From Aurantiochytrium sp. KH105 (Eukaryota; Sar; Bigyra; Thraustochytrida; Thraustochytriidae), in contig BGKB01000012.1 in NCBI GenBank assembly GCA_003116975.1, positions 124,001 through 188,000 of the forward strand: a stretch of 64,000 nucleotides of DNA, read 5' to 3'. The position numbers and the translations under genes are program-made. The notes under the pieces are model-generated. The model saw only the letters and a list, made by a program, of their open reading frames with translations. It made no database searches and was not told the DNA's origin. Shown piece after piece: positions 8,641-18,090 of the stretch (positions within the stretch are counted from its first letter, which is position 1; each line of letters begins with the position of its first letter).

Positions 8641-9834
8641 ATGACCTCGCGACGGAAAAAGACGCGGAGTCGCCCCGACGATAGCGACGCGGAAGAGGTC
8701 CATGATGACGCACTCGAGGCCCAAGATAAAGGCAAGCGCGTCCATGGAAAGAAAACATCTGAAAAGAAGAAGGTCGAGGAAGAAGAAGAAGAAGAAGAGG
8801 AAGAGGACGTAGTAGTTGAAGATGAAAGCGATGCAGCAAGAGCATCAGGAGGAGGAGGAGAAGGAGAAGGAGCCTCAGGGACGGGCAAGTTCGCGAGACC
8901 GCGAGGCGCCGCGCCCACGGGCAAAGTTTGGGACTATTCGCGCGGCACGTGGATACCGCGGCCAAATTACGATCTCATTGAAACGGTAACCGATTTGCTG
9001 AAAACGATCCACGCAGATACAAAGCAAAAACGTCCTCGAGGTGCAGCGCCTACTGGCATGGTATGGAACTATGCGAGTGGAACTTGGATCGACGAACGCG
9101 AGTATGCCCAAGAGCTCCTCAAAGGCGGAGACGATTTTGTAAATGCGCTTCGCGAGAAAGCGAAACGTGCCAAAGCGGAGAGAGCCTCATCGGAGGCTCG
9201 CGCAGACGGTGACCCGAACAAACCAAAGCGCGGCAGGGGGAGACCTCGCTTGGTAGACGGCAAAGGTTCTTCCTCGACTTTACAGAAAAAGTCCAAGAAA
9301 AGAGATCCAAAGCAGAGCCAAAATAAGAGGCCGCGTTCGCACGCAACCAAGGGTACGTCAAATCCAGCGCGAAAACCATCATCAAAGGTGCGAAGAGTGT
9401 GCACGGGTAAAAGGAATTCCAAAACGGCAAATTTCTTTCCTGTTGCTGGGATCAACAATGGCACAGACCATTTGTCTGGCATTACGCTCCGACATTTGAC
9501 GCCGTCAGGATCAACGCTGGTCGATGAATTGCGCGAGGTGGAGGATCGAATTTTGCTCGAGGAGCGCCTCTTTTTGGAAGGTGACCAACGTGTCTCGAGT
9601 GGCAATGTGGTACTGGGCTGGCCCGGTCTTGGAGCGCGCTTTGACTCTTGGGCAAGAGTATATGGGCTGACGCCGAGCGGGCAAGGGTCTACCAAGCCCG
9701 CAAACGTAGATGCGGAACAAGTCGCATCAGCATTTTCTGCACAGAATGTGACAAATACTCACTTGAAAGAAGCCTTTGAACGAGGGAAGTCAGGGAAGTC
9801 AGGAGCTTCGTCATCTTCGTCTACTAAAGCCTGA
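8641..9834 (+). CDS. AT-hook nuclear protein with two RPRGAAPTG-x-VW motifs
   Basis: 397 residues from the ATG at 8641. N-terminus is Lys/Arg- and Glu-rich with a long Glu run (46-55). Two near-identical motifs follow, at 86-105 and 131-150, with the shared pattern R-P-R-G-A-A-P-T-G-x-V-W-x-Y-x-x-G-T-W-I. A canonical AT-hook core (KRGRGRPRL, 196-204) and a long Lys/Arg/Ser-rich stretch (210-260) suggest minor-groove DNA binding and nuclear location. The C-terminal third (265-380) looks folded, with a helical 'VDELREVEDRILLEERLFLEG' type segment. A similar PRGRAPKGK-x-W motif occurs in algal and large-virus proteins, with unknown role. Divergent to the transposase-derived gene, so the two may be co-regulated. 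No family name can be given. Confidence 0.75.
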   Translation: MTSRRKKTRSRPDDSDAEEVHDDALEAQDKGKRVHGKKTSEKKKVEEEEEEEEEEDVVVEDESDAARASGGGGEGEGASGTGKFARPRGAAPTGKVWDYSRGTWIPRPNYDLIETVTDLLKTIHADTKQKRPRGAAPTGMVWNYASGTWIDEREYAQELLKGGDDFVNALREKAKRAKAERASSEARADGDPNKPKRGRGRPRLVDGKGSSSTLQKKSKKRDPKQSQNKRPRSHATKGTSNPARKPSSKVRRVCTGKRNSKTANFFPVAGINNGTDHLSGITLRHLTPSGSTLVDELREVEDRILLEERLFLEGDQRVSSGNVVLGWPGLGARFDSWARVYGLTPSGQGSTKPANVDAEQVASAFSAQNVTNTHLKEAFERGKSGKSGASSSSSTKA

Positions 9835-10089
9835 TGGGGCCGTCAATCGTATCTTGCTGTGCTCAGATCACAGATTGACAAAGCTTTTTTCTTTCCCTTC
9901 CTTTTCTTTTCTTCGTTTTATTGATTGGAAGCAAGTAAGTTGTCGCGCACAGGGCAACGATATTCATTTATTCTCCAACCCCAACTTTTGAAAGTTGCAG
10001 ACAAAGAAAATCTCTTTTGATCATAAAAAAATCTTTAACTGTATTCACTTGTTAATTGACATTGACTCGCCGATGATCGTCATGCATGT
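9835..10089. other. Short convergent 3'-3' spacer
   Basis: AT-richer sequence between the AT-hook gene and the CRAL-TRIO/reticulon gene; presumably both polyadenylation regions. Nothing else seen. Confidence 0.5.
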
Positions 10090-12210
10090 TCAGAATATAA
10101 GGACCTTGAGCATCGATGGAACAAAGAAGATAGCGATGAGAGCGCCGTGGGCGATAAATATAATGTCGACAAAATTGACGGCGAAGAGCGCAAATACAAT
10201 GGAAGCACTGACCTTGACAAAGGCGTCACTTTTGCGCGAGTTTTGCATGGTCTGATCGAGAATAGACACAATCGAGCTAAAGCAATCCCCCACATCGAAA
10301 AGGACAGAAGCCCATGCTGCCGAGAGATCTGAAGAGAGTAAATACAGGCTGGGACAGAGACAACGCACAGCTTCGGAAGCCCAAATCGCGCTCCACACAC
10401 CCCAAAATGCAAACGCGCTCAAAATGACAATGTCTGCAGACAGGACGCGCAGCGTGCCGAGGATGAGGTGTGACGAAAACACAAAGGCAAAGGTCACAGC
10501 ATGGTCTTCCCACATGATCAGATCGATGGTCTTTCCTCGAAGTGGCCAAAGGCTATCACTCGCCTCGGCAAGTGAGGGGAGCCGAGGGCTTGGCGAGCGG
10601 ATGGGCTCTTTCCGAGCTTGCTGTGCGCGGCCTGGCGAAAAGAGTTTCCACGAAGAAGGGAAAGAGTCCCCTGTTCGCGGCGAGGCGGTCACAAGCGACA
10701 GTAAACGTCGTATGCGCGGTGAGGAACAACCTTCGCTGGCACTCGACTCGGCATCTTTCGCCTCCTCCTCCTCATCGTCGTCATCGTCGTCGTCGCCGTC
10801 GTCGCCGCCGCCGCCGCCGTCGTCACCGCCGCCGTTGCCAACGTCACGGCTTGACAGCCGTGACCCTTCAATTTTCTTGAAACCGAAGCCCAGGCAACGC
10901 GTGTCGCGCATCTTTCTACATTCTTCTTCCTCACTGACTTCCTCATTTTCATGGACATGATCTGGAGGGTATGAATTGCGCTCGTATTCTCGTAGGCACG
11001 GATCAGAGCGTCGAAACGCGTGCAGGGTACTTGGTGCATGGCGACCAAAGTAGTCTCCGCCACTGGCACTCCGATTGCGACGAGTGCAGTAGTCGCGAAA
11101 GTTGCAGGGCAGGAAAGCAAAACGTTGCATCTCTTTGTCCTGGACAAAGCCGTCAGGTAGCACGTAGGCGCGGTTGATGAGACTTGCTTTGGCTTTTCCG
11201 CCAAGATCTTGCGGGATGCAGTGCAAGGGGATGCCAGATCGCTGAAAACGAGTCGCGGCCTTAACAGCGGACCCACCCGAGAGAAGCGTGATCTTTGGCA
11301 AGGTGTCGGGCTCTATCCAAGCGCGCACGGCGCGGAAGAGCGCCTTGACCACAACGGGGCAGTGCAAGAGGTAGAGGGCCTGAAGCGTGCTCGGATAGTG
11401 GCGAGCCCACATGTTGAAGATGGAGCCGAGGCCGTGATTAATAGCGGTACGAAAATCTTTCCAAGTGAGACCGGAGCAGTCGACCAGAACGACCTGTGCA
11501 CAGCGTGCACCGATGCTGCGTGCGTGGGCAGCGAGGGCTTCTTGGTACATGGCCATGAGCTCGAGGAGATCTGCCTTGTCAATGTCCCGGCAGGCAGTCT
11601 CCCAATCACATTCGGCCAGCCGTAGCACGAGGACGAGGTGGCCTTGGTCGTCGGTACCAAGGACACGCATGGGCCAGACTTTGTCTCGAAAGAGACGAAT
11701 GGCAGGGAAGGGGCGTTCTAAGATGCGATCGATGCCGTTTTTGCGGCGCCAATGGACGCTGCGTGTGATGGCCTTTTTCGCGAGCTTGACGCGTGCAGCA
11801 GCATCGGCCTCGTACATGGCGCCACGCACAAAGCGGAGGAACCAGTCCTCGGGCATGGTCTTGAGTGCCTCTCGCACGAGGGCATCCTCTTCACGAAGCT
11901 CAACTTTGGCCGTGAGCCAGACGATGTCCTCTTGCATGGTTAACGGGTCAACAAAGGGGGCCTTCTTGAACTCGCTGCCCGTCGTCGTCGGCGCCGCGTC
12001 TCCTCTCCGCGGACGACCATCGTCGCCGTCCGCAGGGCGTCCGTCTTGCGCGTGGGCCCGGGGGCCTGTGTGCACGCGGTCCGTCCGGCCAGTCCCATGG
12101 TGCAGGCCGTCTTTTCCTTGGTTCACGGGGGCGGTGCCGGCGGGGCGGCCGGGGCCCTCGTCGTCGCCGCTCTGCCAGCCGGACCTGCGTCGCCGCGCCA
12201 GCCCGCGCAT
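10090..12210 (-). CDS. CRAL-TRIO (Sec14-like) protein with C-terminal reticulon-like membrane domain
   Basis: 706 residues. Residues 1-85 are basic/Gly-rich and disordered. A Sec14-type lipid-binding region covers about 120-345: helical N-part (DWFLRFVRGAMYEAD), then strands including HLVLVLRLAECDW, AQVVLVDCSGLTW, ALYLLHCPVVVKALF, and the late 'RFQRSGIPLHCIPQDLGG' typical of the CRAL-TRIO floor. A long disordered part contains an acidic run (about 450-485). The last ~147 residues (560-706) hold two long hydrophobic hairpins, begin with 'DLIMWEDHAVTF' and end 'FFVPSMLKVL', which resembles the reticulon homology pattern (W near the start, final F-x-V-P-x-L-Y-like segment). I infer a lipid-transfer domain tethered to the ER. 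Head-to-head with a CRAL-TRIO paralogue at 13346 that lacks the membrane part. Confidence 0.8.
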   Translation of the reverse strand: MRGLARRRRSGWQSGDDEGPGRPAGTAPVNQGKDGLHHGTGRTDRVHTGPRAHAQDGRPADGDDGRPRRGDAAPTTTGSEFKKAPFVDPLTMQEDIVWLTAKVELREEDALVREALKTMPEDWFLRFVRGAMYEADAAARVKLAKKAITRSVHWRRKNGIDRILERPFPAIRLFRDKVWPMRVLGTDDQGHLVLVLRLAECDWETACRDIDKADLLELMAMYQEALAAHARSIGARCAQVVLVDCSGLTWKDFRTAINHGLGSIFNMWARHYPSTLQALYLLHCPVVVKALFRAVRAWIEPDTLPKITLLSGGSAVKAATRFQRSGIPLHCIPQDLGGKAKASLINRAYVLPDGFVQDKEMQRFAFLPCNFRDYCTRRNRSASGGDYFGRHAPSTLHAFRRSDPCLREYERNSYPPDHVHENEEVSEEEECRKMRDTRCLGFGFKKIEGSRLSSRDVGNGGGDDGGGGGDDGDDDDDDDEEEEAKDAESSASEGCSSPRIRRLLSLVTASPRTGDSFPSSWKLFSPGRAQQARKEPIRSPSPRLPSLAEASDSLWPLRGKTIDLIMWEDHAVTFAFVFSSHLILGTLRVLSADIVILSAFAFWGVWSAIWASEAVRCLCPSLYLLSSDLSAAWASVLFDVGDCFSSIVSILDQTMQNSRKSDAFVKVSASIVFALFAVNFVDIIFIAHGALIAIFFVPSMLKVLIF

Positions 12211-13345
12211 GGGCCTCTGCGCCCGCGCAAGCGAGCGGTGTGCGCCAAGTGAATGGCGTTATGGAGCCGCACTCAGCCGCTGCTCGACAACACTTACTCG
12301 ATTGGGTTCCTGGAGCTGCTCATCGTCTGCACTTCCACGTATACAATGTCCCTTCTTCTGCTTCGTGCTGGCCTGCGCTGGCTGGCGAGAAGACGATGTC
12401 GAAGGCCAGGGCGTCGCTGCTGCGGCACGCACCCTTCCCTTCCGCAGCACCCTCGACGAGCACGGCGCGTGGACTTTGAGGGCCCGACGAAAATCTGCTC
12501 TGCTTTGCTCGCTGCGCTTGCATGCATGTCGATCCTCCTGCGTGGCGTCCGACCGCGATCGGTGCCAGCGCGTGCAGTGCGCCGGGGCTTGCTTGCGCTT
12601 GCCTGCGCTTGCTTGCTTGCTTGGCCGCAGCTGGACACATCTTCACATTATTTTCACTGCTGGCTTGCCGAGCGAGAGAGCGCCCGCTTTGAGGACCGCA
12701 CCCGCGCACGCACGCTCGCTTGGACGCACGCCCCAAGCGGGCGTGCGCAGGCGGCAGCGCGCGAGTGCGGTCTTCTCTGTTCGGCTGAGCAGGCCGAGGC
12801 CAGCTCGAGCTCGAGCTCGAGCGAGCGGGGCCGCCCAAGTAGCCTATTGGTACAAGGGTGAAGGATTAGGGGTCCCCGCTCTTGTGCCTTTTTCCCCACT
12901 TGCTAGCTGCTATAACCGACAGTAGCTGCTGGTGCGGAAAAGGAAAGAAAAAAGGAAGAGTGCTGCACGTGCCGTGGTAATGGTGCGCGCGCAGCGACCT
13001 GCTATTGTACCAGGGCTGGCGGGGGCGACCAGCAAACAGCAACGACGCGCGGCGGGCCGCCGCTTGTCTGCGCGCTCGCCTGCCTACCTGCGCGCCTACG
13101 TGCTCGCCTCGCCTCGCCTCGCCGGGCACCGCCCCCCCCCCCCTCTCGACCCCGCTCGTACACTTGCGCCGGCGGGCGACGCGGCGCGGCCTTGCGAGGT
13201 GCAAAGCTGGGCCGACAATTAGCGTAGCTTGGCTTGCTTTCGCGTGCTTTCTTCCTTGCTTGACGGCCACGAGCTGCTGGTGCTGGCGCTGGCGCTGGAA
13301 AAGTAGAAGGCGAAGGAGAAGCAGAAGGCGAGGGAGAGGGACATC
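12211..13345. promoter_or_regulatory. Divergent region between two CRAL-TRIO paralogues
   Basis: No supported gene. GC-rich, with CTTGC runs (about 12580-12625), a GAGCTC alternation (about 12800-12825), CTCGC repeats (about 13105-13125) and a 12-base C run (13132-13143). It must contain both 5' regions. Long plus-strand frames over the start of the minus-strand gene are antisense shadows. Confidence 0.5.
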
Positions 13346-14716
13346 ATGGCGGGGAGCGTGCCTGCAGAGCTCGCGCGCCTGTACCTGGACGGGACGCAGC
13401 GCATGCTGTGTGAACCTCCCGAGGGCGAGGCAGAGGCCGTGTGGAACGCGACGCGCGAAACACTGCTAGAGGTGGTGCATGAGGACGACCTCAAGCGATA
13501 CGATGCAGAGTTCTACTGGCGATTTGTGCAGGGAAGCATGTTTGAATCGACGCAGGAAAAACGCACCAAACTTGCGGTCGAGCGTCTGCGCAAAACGCTG
13601 CGGTGGAGGAGCGAAAACGATGTGGACGAGGTGCTTGGCGCAAGTTTCCCCCATTTGGACGTTTTCAGGGAAACGCTATGGCCCGTGCGTCTATTGGGCA
13701 CCGACGGGGACGGGCACGCCGTGATCCTGCTCCGACTTCGAGATTGCGACTGGAGAAAGGCAGCGAAAACGTTTTCGTCCAAGACGGAAATCCTGCGTTA
13801 CATGACCTTTATGCAGGAGTTTCACATGGAGCGGCTCAAGGCCATGCGTGTATCTTCGCGGCAAGTCTGGATCTACGACGTTGGCGGACTCAGTATGAGC
13901 GACTATAGACTTGCCTACTCGAACGGGCTGAGTGCGCTGTTTGGCCTGTGGGCGAGCCATTATCCAGAGTCCATCCAGACTTTGTACGTGCTGAATGCTC
14001 CGTGGATCTTTCGCACAATCTTTGGACTTTTGAAGAGCATCATTGAGCCCGATACACTCGAAAAGGTCCGCATTTCATCAGATCCGCCCGCCAAGGTGGC
14101 TTCCATTTTGGCAGACGCTGGCGTGGCCACCGCGCTGCTGCCCGAGAGCATGTGCGGACAAGGTCTTGGTGGGTACCTGCTCCCAGACGCTGTGGTCACG
14201 GCCAAGGTCGAGGACGGAGAGGCCAGCGCGGGGCTTTGCCGGGAGGATGTTATGCAAATTCATTATAATGACCTCGAAGCTCTGGGCTTCGAGATACCAG
14301 TAGAACCCAAGGTAAGGGCCACCTCGACGATTTTCGACGAAGAAATTGACACCATGGCTGGGCTCGATCCCGATCTCGCAAGTTTTCACGAGTCCGTTGG
14401 ATCACCGGGGCACAGCAGCGACATGGACATTGTGGCGACCGTGGCGCAGCGTTTGGCGGCCGCGCGAGACTTTCTTGTGTCAAGCTTGGAGCATTTCCTC
14501 GCCGCTTTTCGCGAAGAATCTGACGAGGACCATCCTGGCGAGAACACTTCCGAGAGCAATGGTGCCGAGCCTACGCAGGCACGTCGGCGCTCCCTGGCGA
14601 AGCGTCTCTCTCAGCGTTTGAGCGCTGCGCGACGACGGCGCTCGTCCCGTCTGAGTCAGCAGCAGCAGCCCGTCGCGGAGGACGCGGTCGCGAGCGCCGC
14701 CTCGATGGGCGTTTGA
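13346..14716 (+). CDS. CRAL-TRIO (Sec14-like) domain protein, paralogue of the divergent neighbour
   Basis: 456 residues; ATG at 13346. The CRAL-TRIO region spans about 50-280. It aligns with the neighbour without gaps over long stretches: RFVQGSMFES.. versus RFVRGAMYEA.., FRETLWPVRLLGTDGDGHAV versus FRDKVWPMRVLGTDDQGHLV, and both continue L-R-L-x-x-C-D-W. Further strands are RQVWIYDVGGLSM and IQTLYVLNAPWIF; a glycine-rich GQGLGGYLLP takes the place of the usual late loop. Family members move or sense phosphoinositides and other lipids. The C-terminus (about 385-456) is basic with RRRSLAKRLSQRL-type repeats and a Gln run, and has no membrane segment, so this copy should be soluble. Divergent arrangement implies an inverted duplication. 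Confidence 0.85.
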   Translation: MAGSVPAELARLYLDGTQRMLCEPPEGEAEAVWNATRETLLEVVHEDDLKRYDAEFYWRFVQGSMFESTQEKRTKLAVERLRKTLRWRSENDVDEVLGASFPHLDVFRETLWPVRLLGTDGDGHAVILLRLRDCDWRKAAKTFSSKTEILRYMTFMQEFHMERLKAMRVSSRQVWIYDVGGLSMSDYRLAYSNGLSALFGLWASHYPESIQTLYVLNAPWIFRTIFGLLKSIIEPDTLEKVRISSDPPAKVASILADAGVATALLPESMCGQGLGGYLLPDAVVTAKVEDGEASAGLCREDVMQIHYNDLEALGFEIPVEPKVRATSTIFDEEIDTMAGLDPDLASFHESVGSPGHSSDMDIVATVAQRLAAARDFLVSSLEHFLAAFREESDEDHPGENTSESNGAEPTQARRRSLAKRLSQRLSAARRRRSSRLSQQQQPVAEDAVASAASMGV

Positions 14717-15158
14717 GCACGCGCGGCAGCCGTCGTGGGCTCCGAGACGCCAGAATTGTCTGTTGTCAGTCTCGAAGAGACTCGTCCCGTCCAGCCTTAC
14801 GGCTCTCCGGCGAGCGTGGTGGAGCTGTTCATATATGAGCCTTGTACTAGCTTTCGCAGTAGGCGCACGAGCGTCCAGCGAAGCGTGACTTCTATGGATA
14901 AATAATAACTCACTCCTACCGTTTGTGACGACTCGGATGCGCATGGCATGTCGAGCCAAGCTTTGGCCGGCGGCCGATGCAGAGCTTGGCAGATCCAGCG
15001 CCGCGCAAGAAGGCCTCCTGCCATGTCAAGGTGTGCCTACAACAACGATGTGTGTACTATGAGCCGAATCGCGCACGTGCGTCCCAGACACAGACTCACG
15101 GTCAGAGGCAGGGACGACTTTTTGCGGCCACGACTGCGGCAGCGACCCGCTGTCGCAA

Positions 15159-15183
15159 GCAGCAGCAGCAGCAGCAGCAGCAG
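15159..15183. repeat. (CAG)n microsatellite
   Basis: Eight consecutive CAG triplets in non-coding sequence. Confidence 0.9.
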
Positions 15184-15656
15184 CTGGGCGGCTGGACAGT
15201 CTTGTCTCGAGACCATGCCTCCCCTCCCCGGGCTGGGCTCCGCGCGCTGCCGAGACGACGGCCACGGCTTGCTGTTGACTTTGACTTTACTTTTTACATA
15301 AAAACTCGGCTTCCTTGCCCGCACAGCCTTGTCGATTCCCGAGGCGACCTCCTCCTCGTTGGCTGCTCTCGTGCACGCTCTAACGCGAGGCGACGCGACC
15401 GACCGGCGTCGAGGACCTGGCCGCTATGCGCGGGTGCGTGCGAGCGCGCAAGCGTGCAAGCGCGCAAGCATGCGGGAGGGAGCGAAGAGGTGCCAGCCGG
15501 CCTGCGAGAGAGGCGTTGGTGGCGAGGTCGCCTTCTACTACCGGTGACCAACATACTCGCACAATAAATAGATAGATAACGCGGAGCCTTGCCTCGACGC
15601 CGTGGAGAGCGTCACTAAAAACAGCTAAAGAGGAGAAGCATCATTCCTTCTGCAGG

Positions 15657-15706
15657 GCAAGCAAGCAAGCAAGCAAGCACGCACGCACGCACGCACGCAA
15701 GCAAAG
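15657..15706. repeat. (GCAA)n-(GCAC)n microsatellite
   Basis: About five GCAA units followed by about five GCAC units, ending in two more GCAA. Confidence 0.9.
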
Positions 15707-15984
15707 CGGCCGCCAGAACCCCATCGCCGGCGCCGCGCAGCAGAGGAGCGGAGAAGTCCGCACGGCTCGGCCGACTCGGCTAGGCTTGGCTAGGCGTGGC
15801 TTGCCATAGTGTGTCGCCTGCGCCTGCGAAAGGCGGGAAAGTAGTCCTAGAAGTCGCGAGGCGTGGACCGGCAGCGGCGCGTCGCGAGGCGAGGCGCGCG
15901 CGCGAGACCGGGGCGGCGGGAGGGCCACGCGAGGCGAGGCGAGGCGGGCCTGCCTGGGCTTGTGCGCAGCAGGGCGCGCGGAGA

Positions 15985-18090
15985 ATGACCACGATGGAGG
16001 CGAGGCCGACGAGGACACGGCCAGCGTCGAAGACGGCGAGGACGTCGAAGGCGTCAGAGACGACGAAAGCGACGACGACAACGCGCAAAAGGTCCGCAGG
16101 GTTCCGCCGGACGAGTAGCATGGATGATGCAGGGAGTTTGAGGTCGCTGGAGTCTTCGGGTCGCGGGCTTGGCCACTTTGGCGGGCCCAGAGACCCGACA
16201 GATGCAGGGTCGACAAGGTCGTCAACATTATCCAGCGCGTACTCGGAGGACGGCAAAGGGCTGCCGCAAGAGCTGCTTGCAATTCTCGAGTCTTCCCCCG
16301 AAAAGGGATTTTTGAAATCTCCATCTTCGCAGGCAAGCAAGGACAATCATGTGGACCCGACAAAGAAGTCTGCATTTACGGCGAGAGAACGATACGAGAA
16401 TATTTCTGCAGGACCAGAGCACCCCTCGGCAGGGGAGCGGAGAAGATCGCTCTTGGGTCTTGCCTGCCAGGGGAGACCGAGCGTGTTGCGACTTAGTCTC
16501 CGAGGCTCGCCGTGCGCGGCGAGGTTACTGCTACAAAGAGCACCAGGGGAAGAATGCTCGCAGCTGCAGTCACTCTTGCGCTTAACCCGAAGCGTCGGTC
16601 TGCGTCAGAAAAAGATGCCAAGTAAGCATCGCGACATCGTCGATGGTCTCTTTGGAGGATCACCCTCTTGCGTGCAAATATTTTTCGGCTTTTATTGCAA
16701 GTGTACAAAGAGCGTGCCAAGCCTCGCGCAAATGGCATTTGGCGCGCCGCGTGGCGTGAGCGGCGCCAAAGCATCAATCTTTCGCCAATGGCTGTCAAAT
16801 CTCAAGGTTGAGCAGGAAAGGTGCGCAGGAACGGAGCAGGATCGCGCTGCGATCATTGCAAATGCGTTACATACGCGTGACGTGCGACAAAAGACATTGC
16901 TTGGCTTGTTGATGGAAGGCGAAGAGCACGCGCAGAATAAACACGGACGCGCATCACTTTTGCGGCTTCTGTTCAGCGGATCGCCTGCTCTGGCGTCGGT
17001 CTGTCTCGAACGTAGACAATCTGCGCCGCAGTTGGCGCTTAAAGTGCTGCGAATCTTGTGCGAGGGCGAGGTCTCGGAGGGCGAATCTTTAGCTCGTATG
17101 CTGGTGTCCCTGTCGGCAACGTGCAAGGGCGACGGGCAGCAGCAGCAGCAGCAGCAGCAGCAGTTTTCGCTGGCTCACTTTCTGTTGATGGGCGAGGACG
17201 AAGGCAAGCCGTCATTGCTGCGACTGCTACTTATGGCGAATGGAGATGGAGTCGCGCTTATTCCGGCAAGCTTGCGCACGGCCGTGACGGAGCGGCTTCT
17301 TGCGCCAGACACGCGTCTTGAAGGAGTTTCGCAGGCACTGCGACACTGGATTTGCGAGAACAACCTTGCGACGGCCGGGTTTCCGGACATGGTCAGGGTG
17401 GCATATGAGTTTCTGGCAGAAATTTGCGTGGAGATGGCAATGCCGGATTCTGGCGACACGGCGGAAGCAGAGGCGATACGGCTCGTGCTCCTGGGCAATG
17501 GGACGACGGTGGAACCTCTGCACCGCGTCTTGCTGTGGCGTGACGAGAGCGGACTTTTCGAGATCCTTACGCTCCTTGTAGCCGGCTTTGTGGTGGGCCT
17601 CGAGCTTCAAACGGCCTCGCCCGGTCAACAGCACGTGCTGCTGCGGCGGTGGCAAGAGCGGTTTTCCCGCGCAGGGGAGCTTTTAGAAGAGACCGCACAC
17701 GCGCCCTTTGCATGGGCGCAAACTGCTATCCGGACGGCGCGGGCACTAGGCCCGGGCGGCGTTCTGGAAACACGTTTTGTAGAAATTTCGATAGCGATGG
17801 CGAGCTCGAGCGAGCCTGTGCATGCACGTGCAGAGAGGGCTGCGCAGGCGCTTTTTGCCGGTCTGGACAAAGATCCCGTGCTGGCGGCGCAGTGGGACGC
17901 CCATCTGGCTTCGGTCATGCGAGAGGTTTCGTCGCCGGAAATGGGTATTGTCTTGGATGCGGCACGTTCGCGAGCGTGGCCGGCCGCTGCGCGCGCAATT
18001 CAGGCCTTGCCTGGTAATTTTTCCCTGTCCGGCTTTGCACAGCAGGTCGAGGATCTCGCCACGTACATGATGGATGCCCTTCGCACATAG
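15985..18090 (+). CDS. Unknown helical protein with repeated SLLRLL-x-x-G-x-P motifs
   Basis: 701 residues from the ATG at 15985. Residues 1-140 are Thr/Arg/Ser-rich and disordered. The rest is helical. A motif of the type S-L-L-R-L-L-(F/L)-x-x-G-(S/D)-P recurs: 'RRSLLGLACQGRPSVLRLSLRGSPC' region (about 150-175, two degenerate copies), 'GLFGGSPS' (about 224), 'RASLLRLLFSGSPALA' (about 321-337) and 'KPSLLRLLLMANGDG' (about 407-420). A Gln run (CAG repeat, 17139-17162) interrupts it. The C-terminal part (about 480-690) is an uninterrupted series of amphipathic helices. No catalytic motif, signal peptide or membrane segment is seen. No family recognised; the spacing suggests an alpha-solenoid. 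Same strand as its neighbours, with long gaps, so not an operon-like unit. Confidence 0.75.
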   Translation: MTTMEARPTRTRPASKTARTSKASETTKATTTTRKRSAGFRRTSSMDDAGSLRSLESSGRGLGHFGGPRDPTDAGSTRSSTLSSAYSEDGKGLPQELLAILESSPEKGFLKSPSSQASKDNHVDPTKKSAFTARERYENISAGPEHPSAGERRRSLLGLACQGRPSVLRLSLRGSPCAARLLLQRAPGEECSQLQSLLRLTRSVGLRQKKMPSKHRDIVDGLFGGSPSCVQIFFGFYCKCTKSVPSLAQMAFGAPRGVSGAKASIFRQWLSNLKVEQERCAGTEQDRAAIIANALHTRDVRQKTLLGLLMEGEEHAQNKHGRASLLRLLFSGSPALASVCLERRQSAPQLALKVLRILCEGEVSEGESLARMLVSLSATCKGDGQQQQQQQQQFSLAHFLLMGEDEGKPSLLRLLLMANGDGVALIPASLRTAVTERLLAPDTRLEGVSQALRHWICENNLATAGFPDMVRVAYEFLAEICVEMAMPDSGDTAEAEAIRLVLLGNGTTVEPLHRVLLWRDESGLFEILTLLVAGFVVGLELQTASPGQQHVLLRRWQERFSRAGELLEETAHAPFAWAQTAIRTARALGPGGVLETRFVEISIAMASSSEPVHARAERAAQALFAGLDKDPVLAAQWDAHLASVMREVSSPEMGIVLDAARSRAWPAAARAIQALPGNFSLSGFAQQVEDLATYMMDALRT

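Larger units (their letters stand above)
14717..15984. promoter_or_regulatory. Intergenic region upstream of the LLRLL-repeat gene
   Basis: No supported gene. It contains a CAG run (15159-15183), a GCAA run merging into a GCAC run (15657-15706), and a GC-rich block with CGCGAGGCGAGG-type repeats (about 15870-15945) right before the next ATG. The open frame preceding 15985 starts only at a GTG (15796). Confidence 0.5.

Noticed and set aside
8036..8965. 309-codon minus-strand frame containing a QQQLK repeat
   Set aside because: Overlaps the well supported AT-hook gene and translates the TTTAG(CTG)n repeat; Leu runs are antisense of Glu codons.
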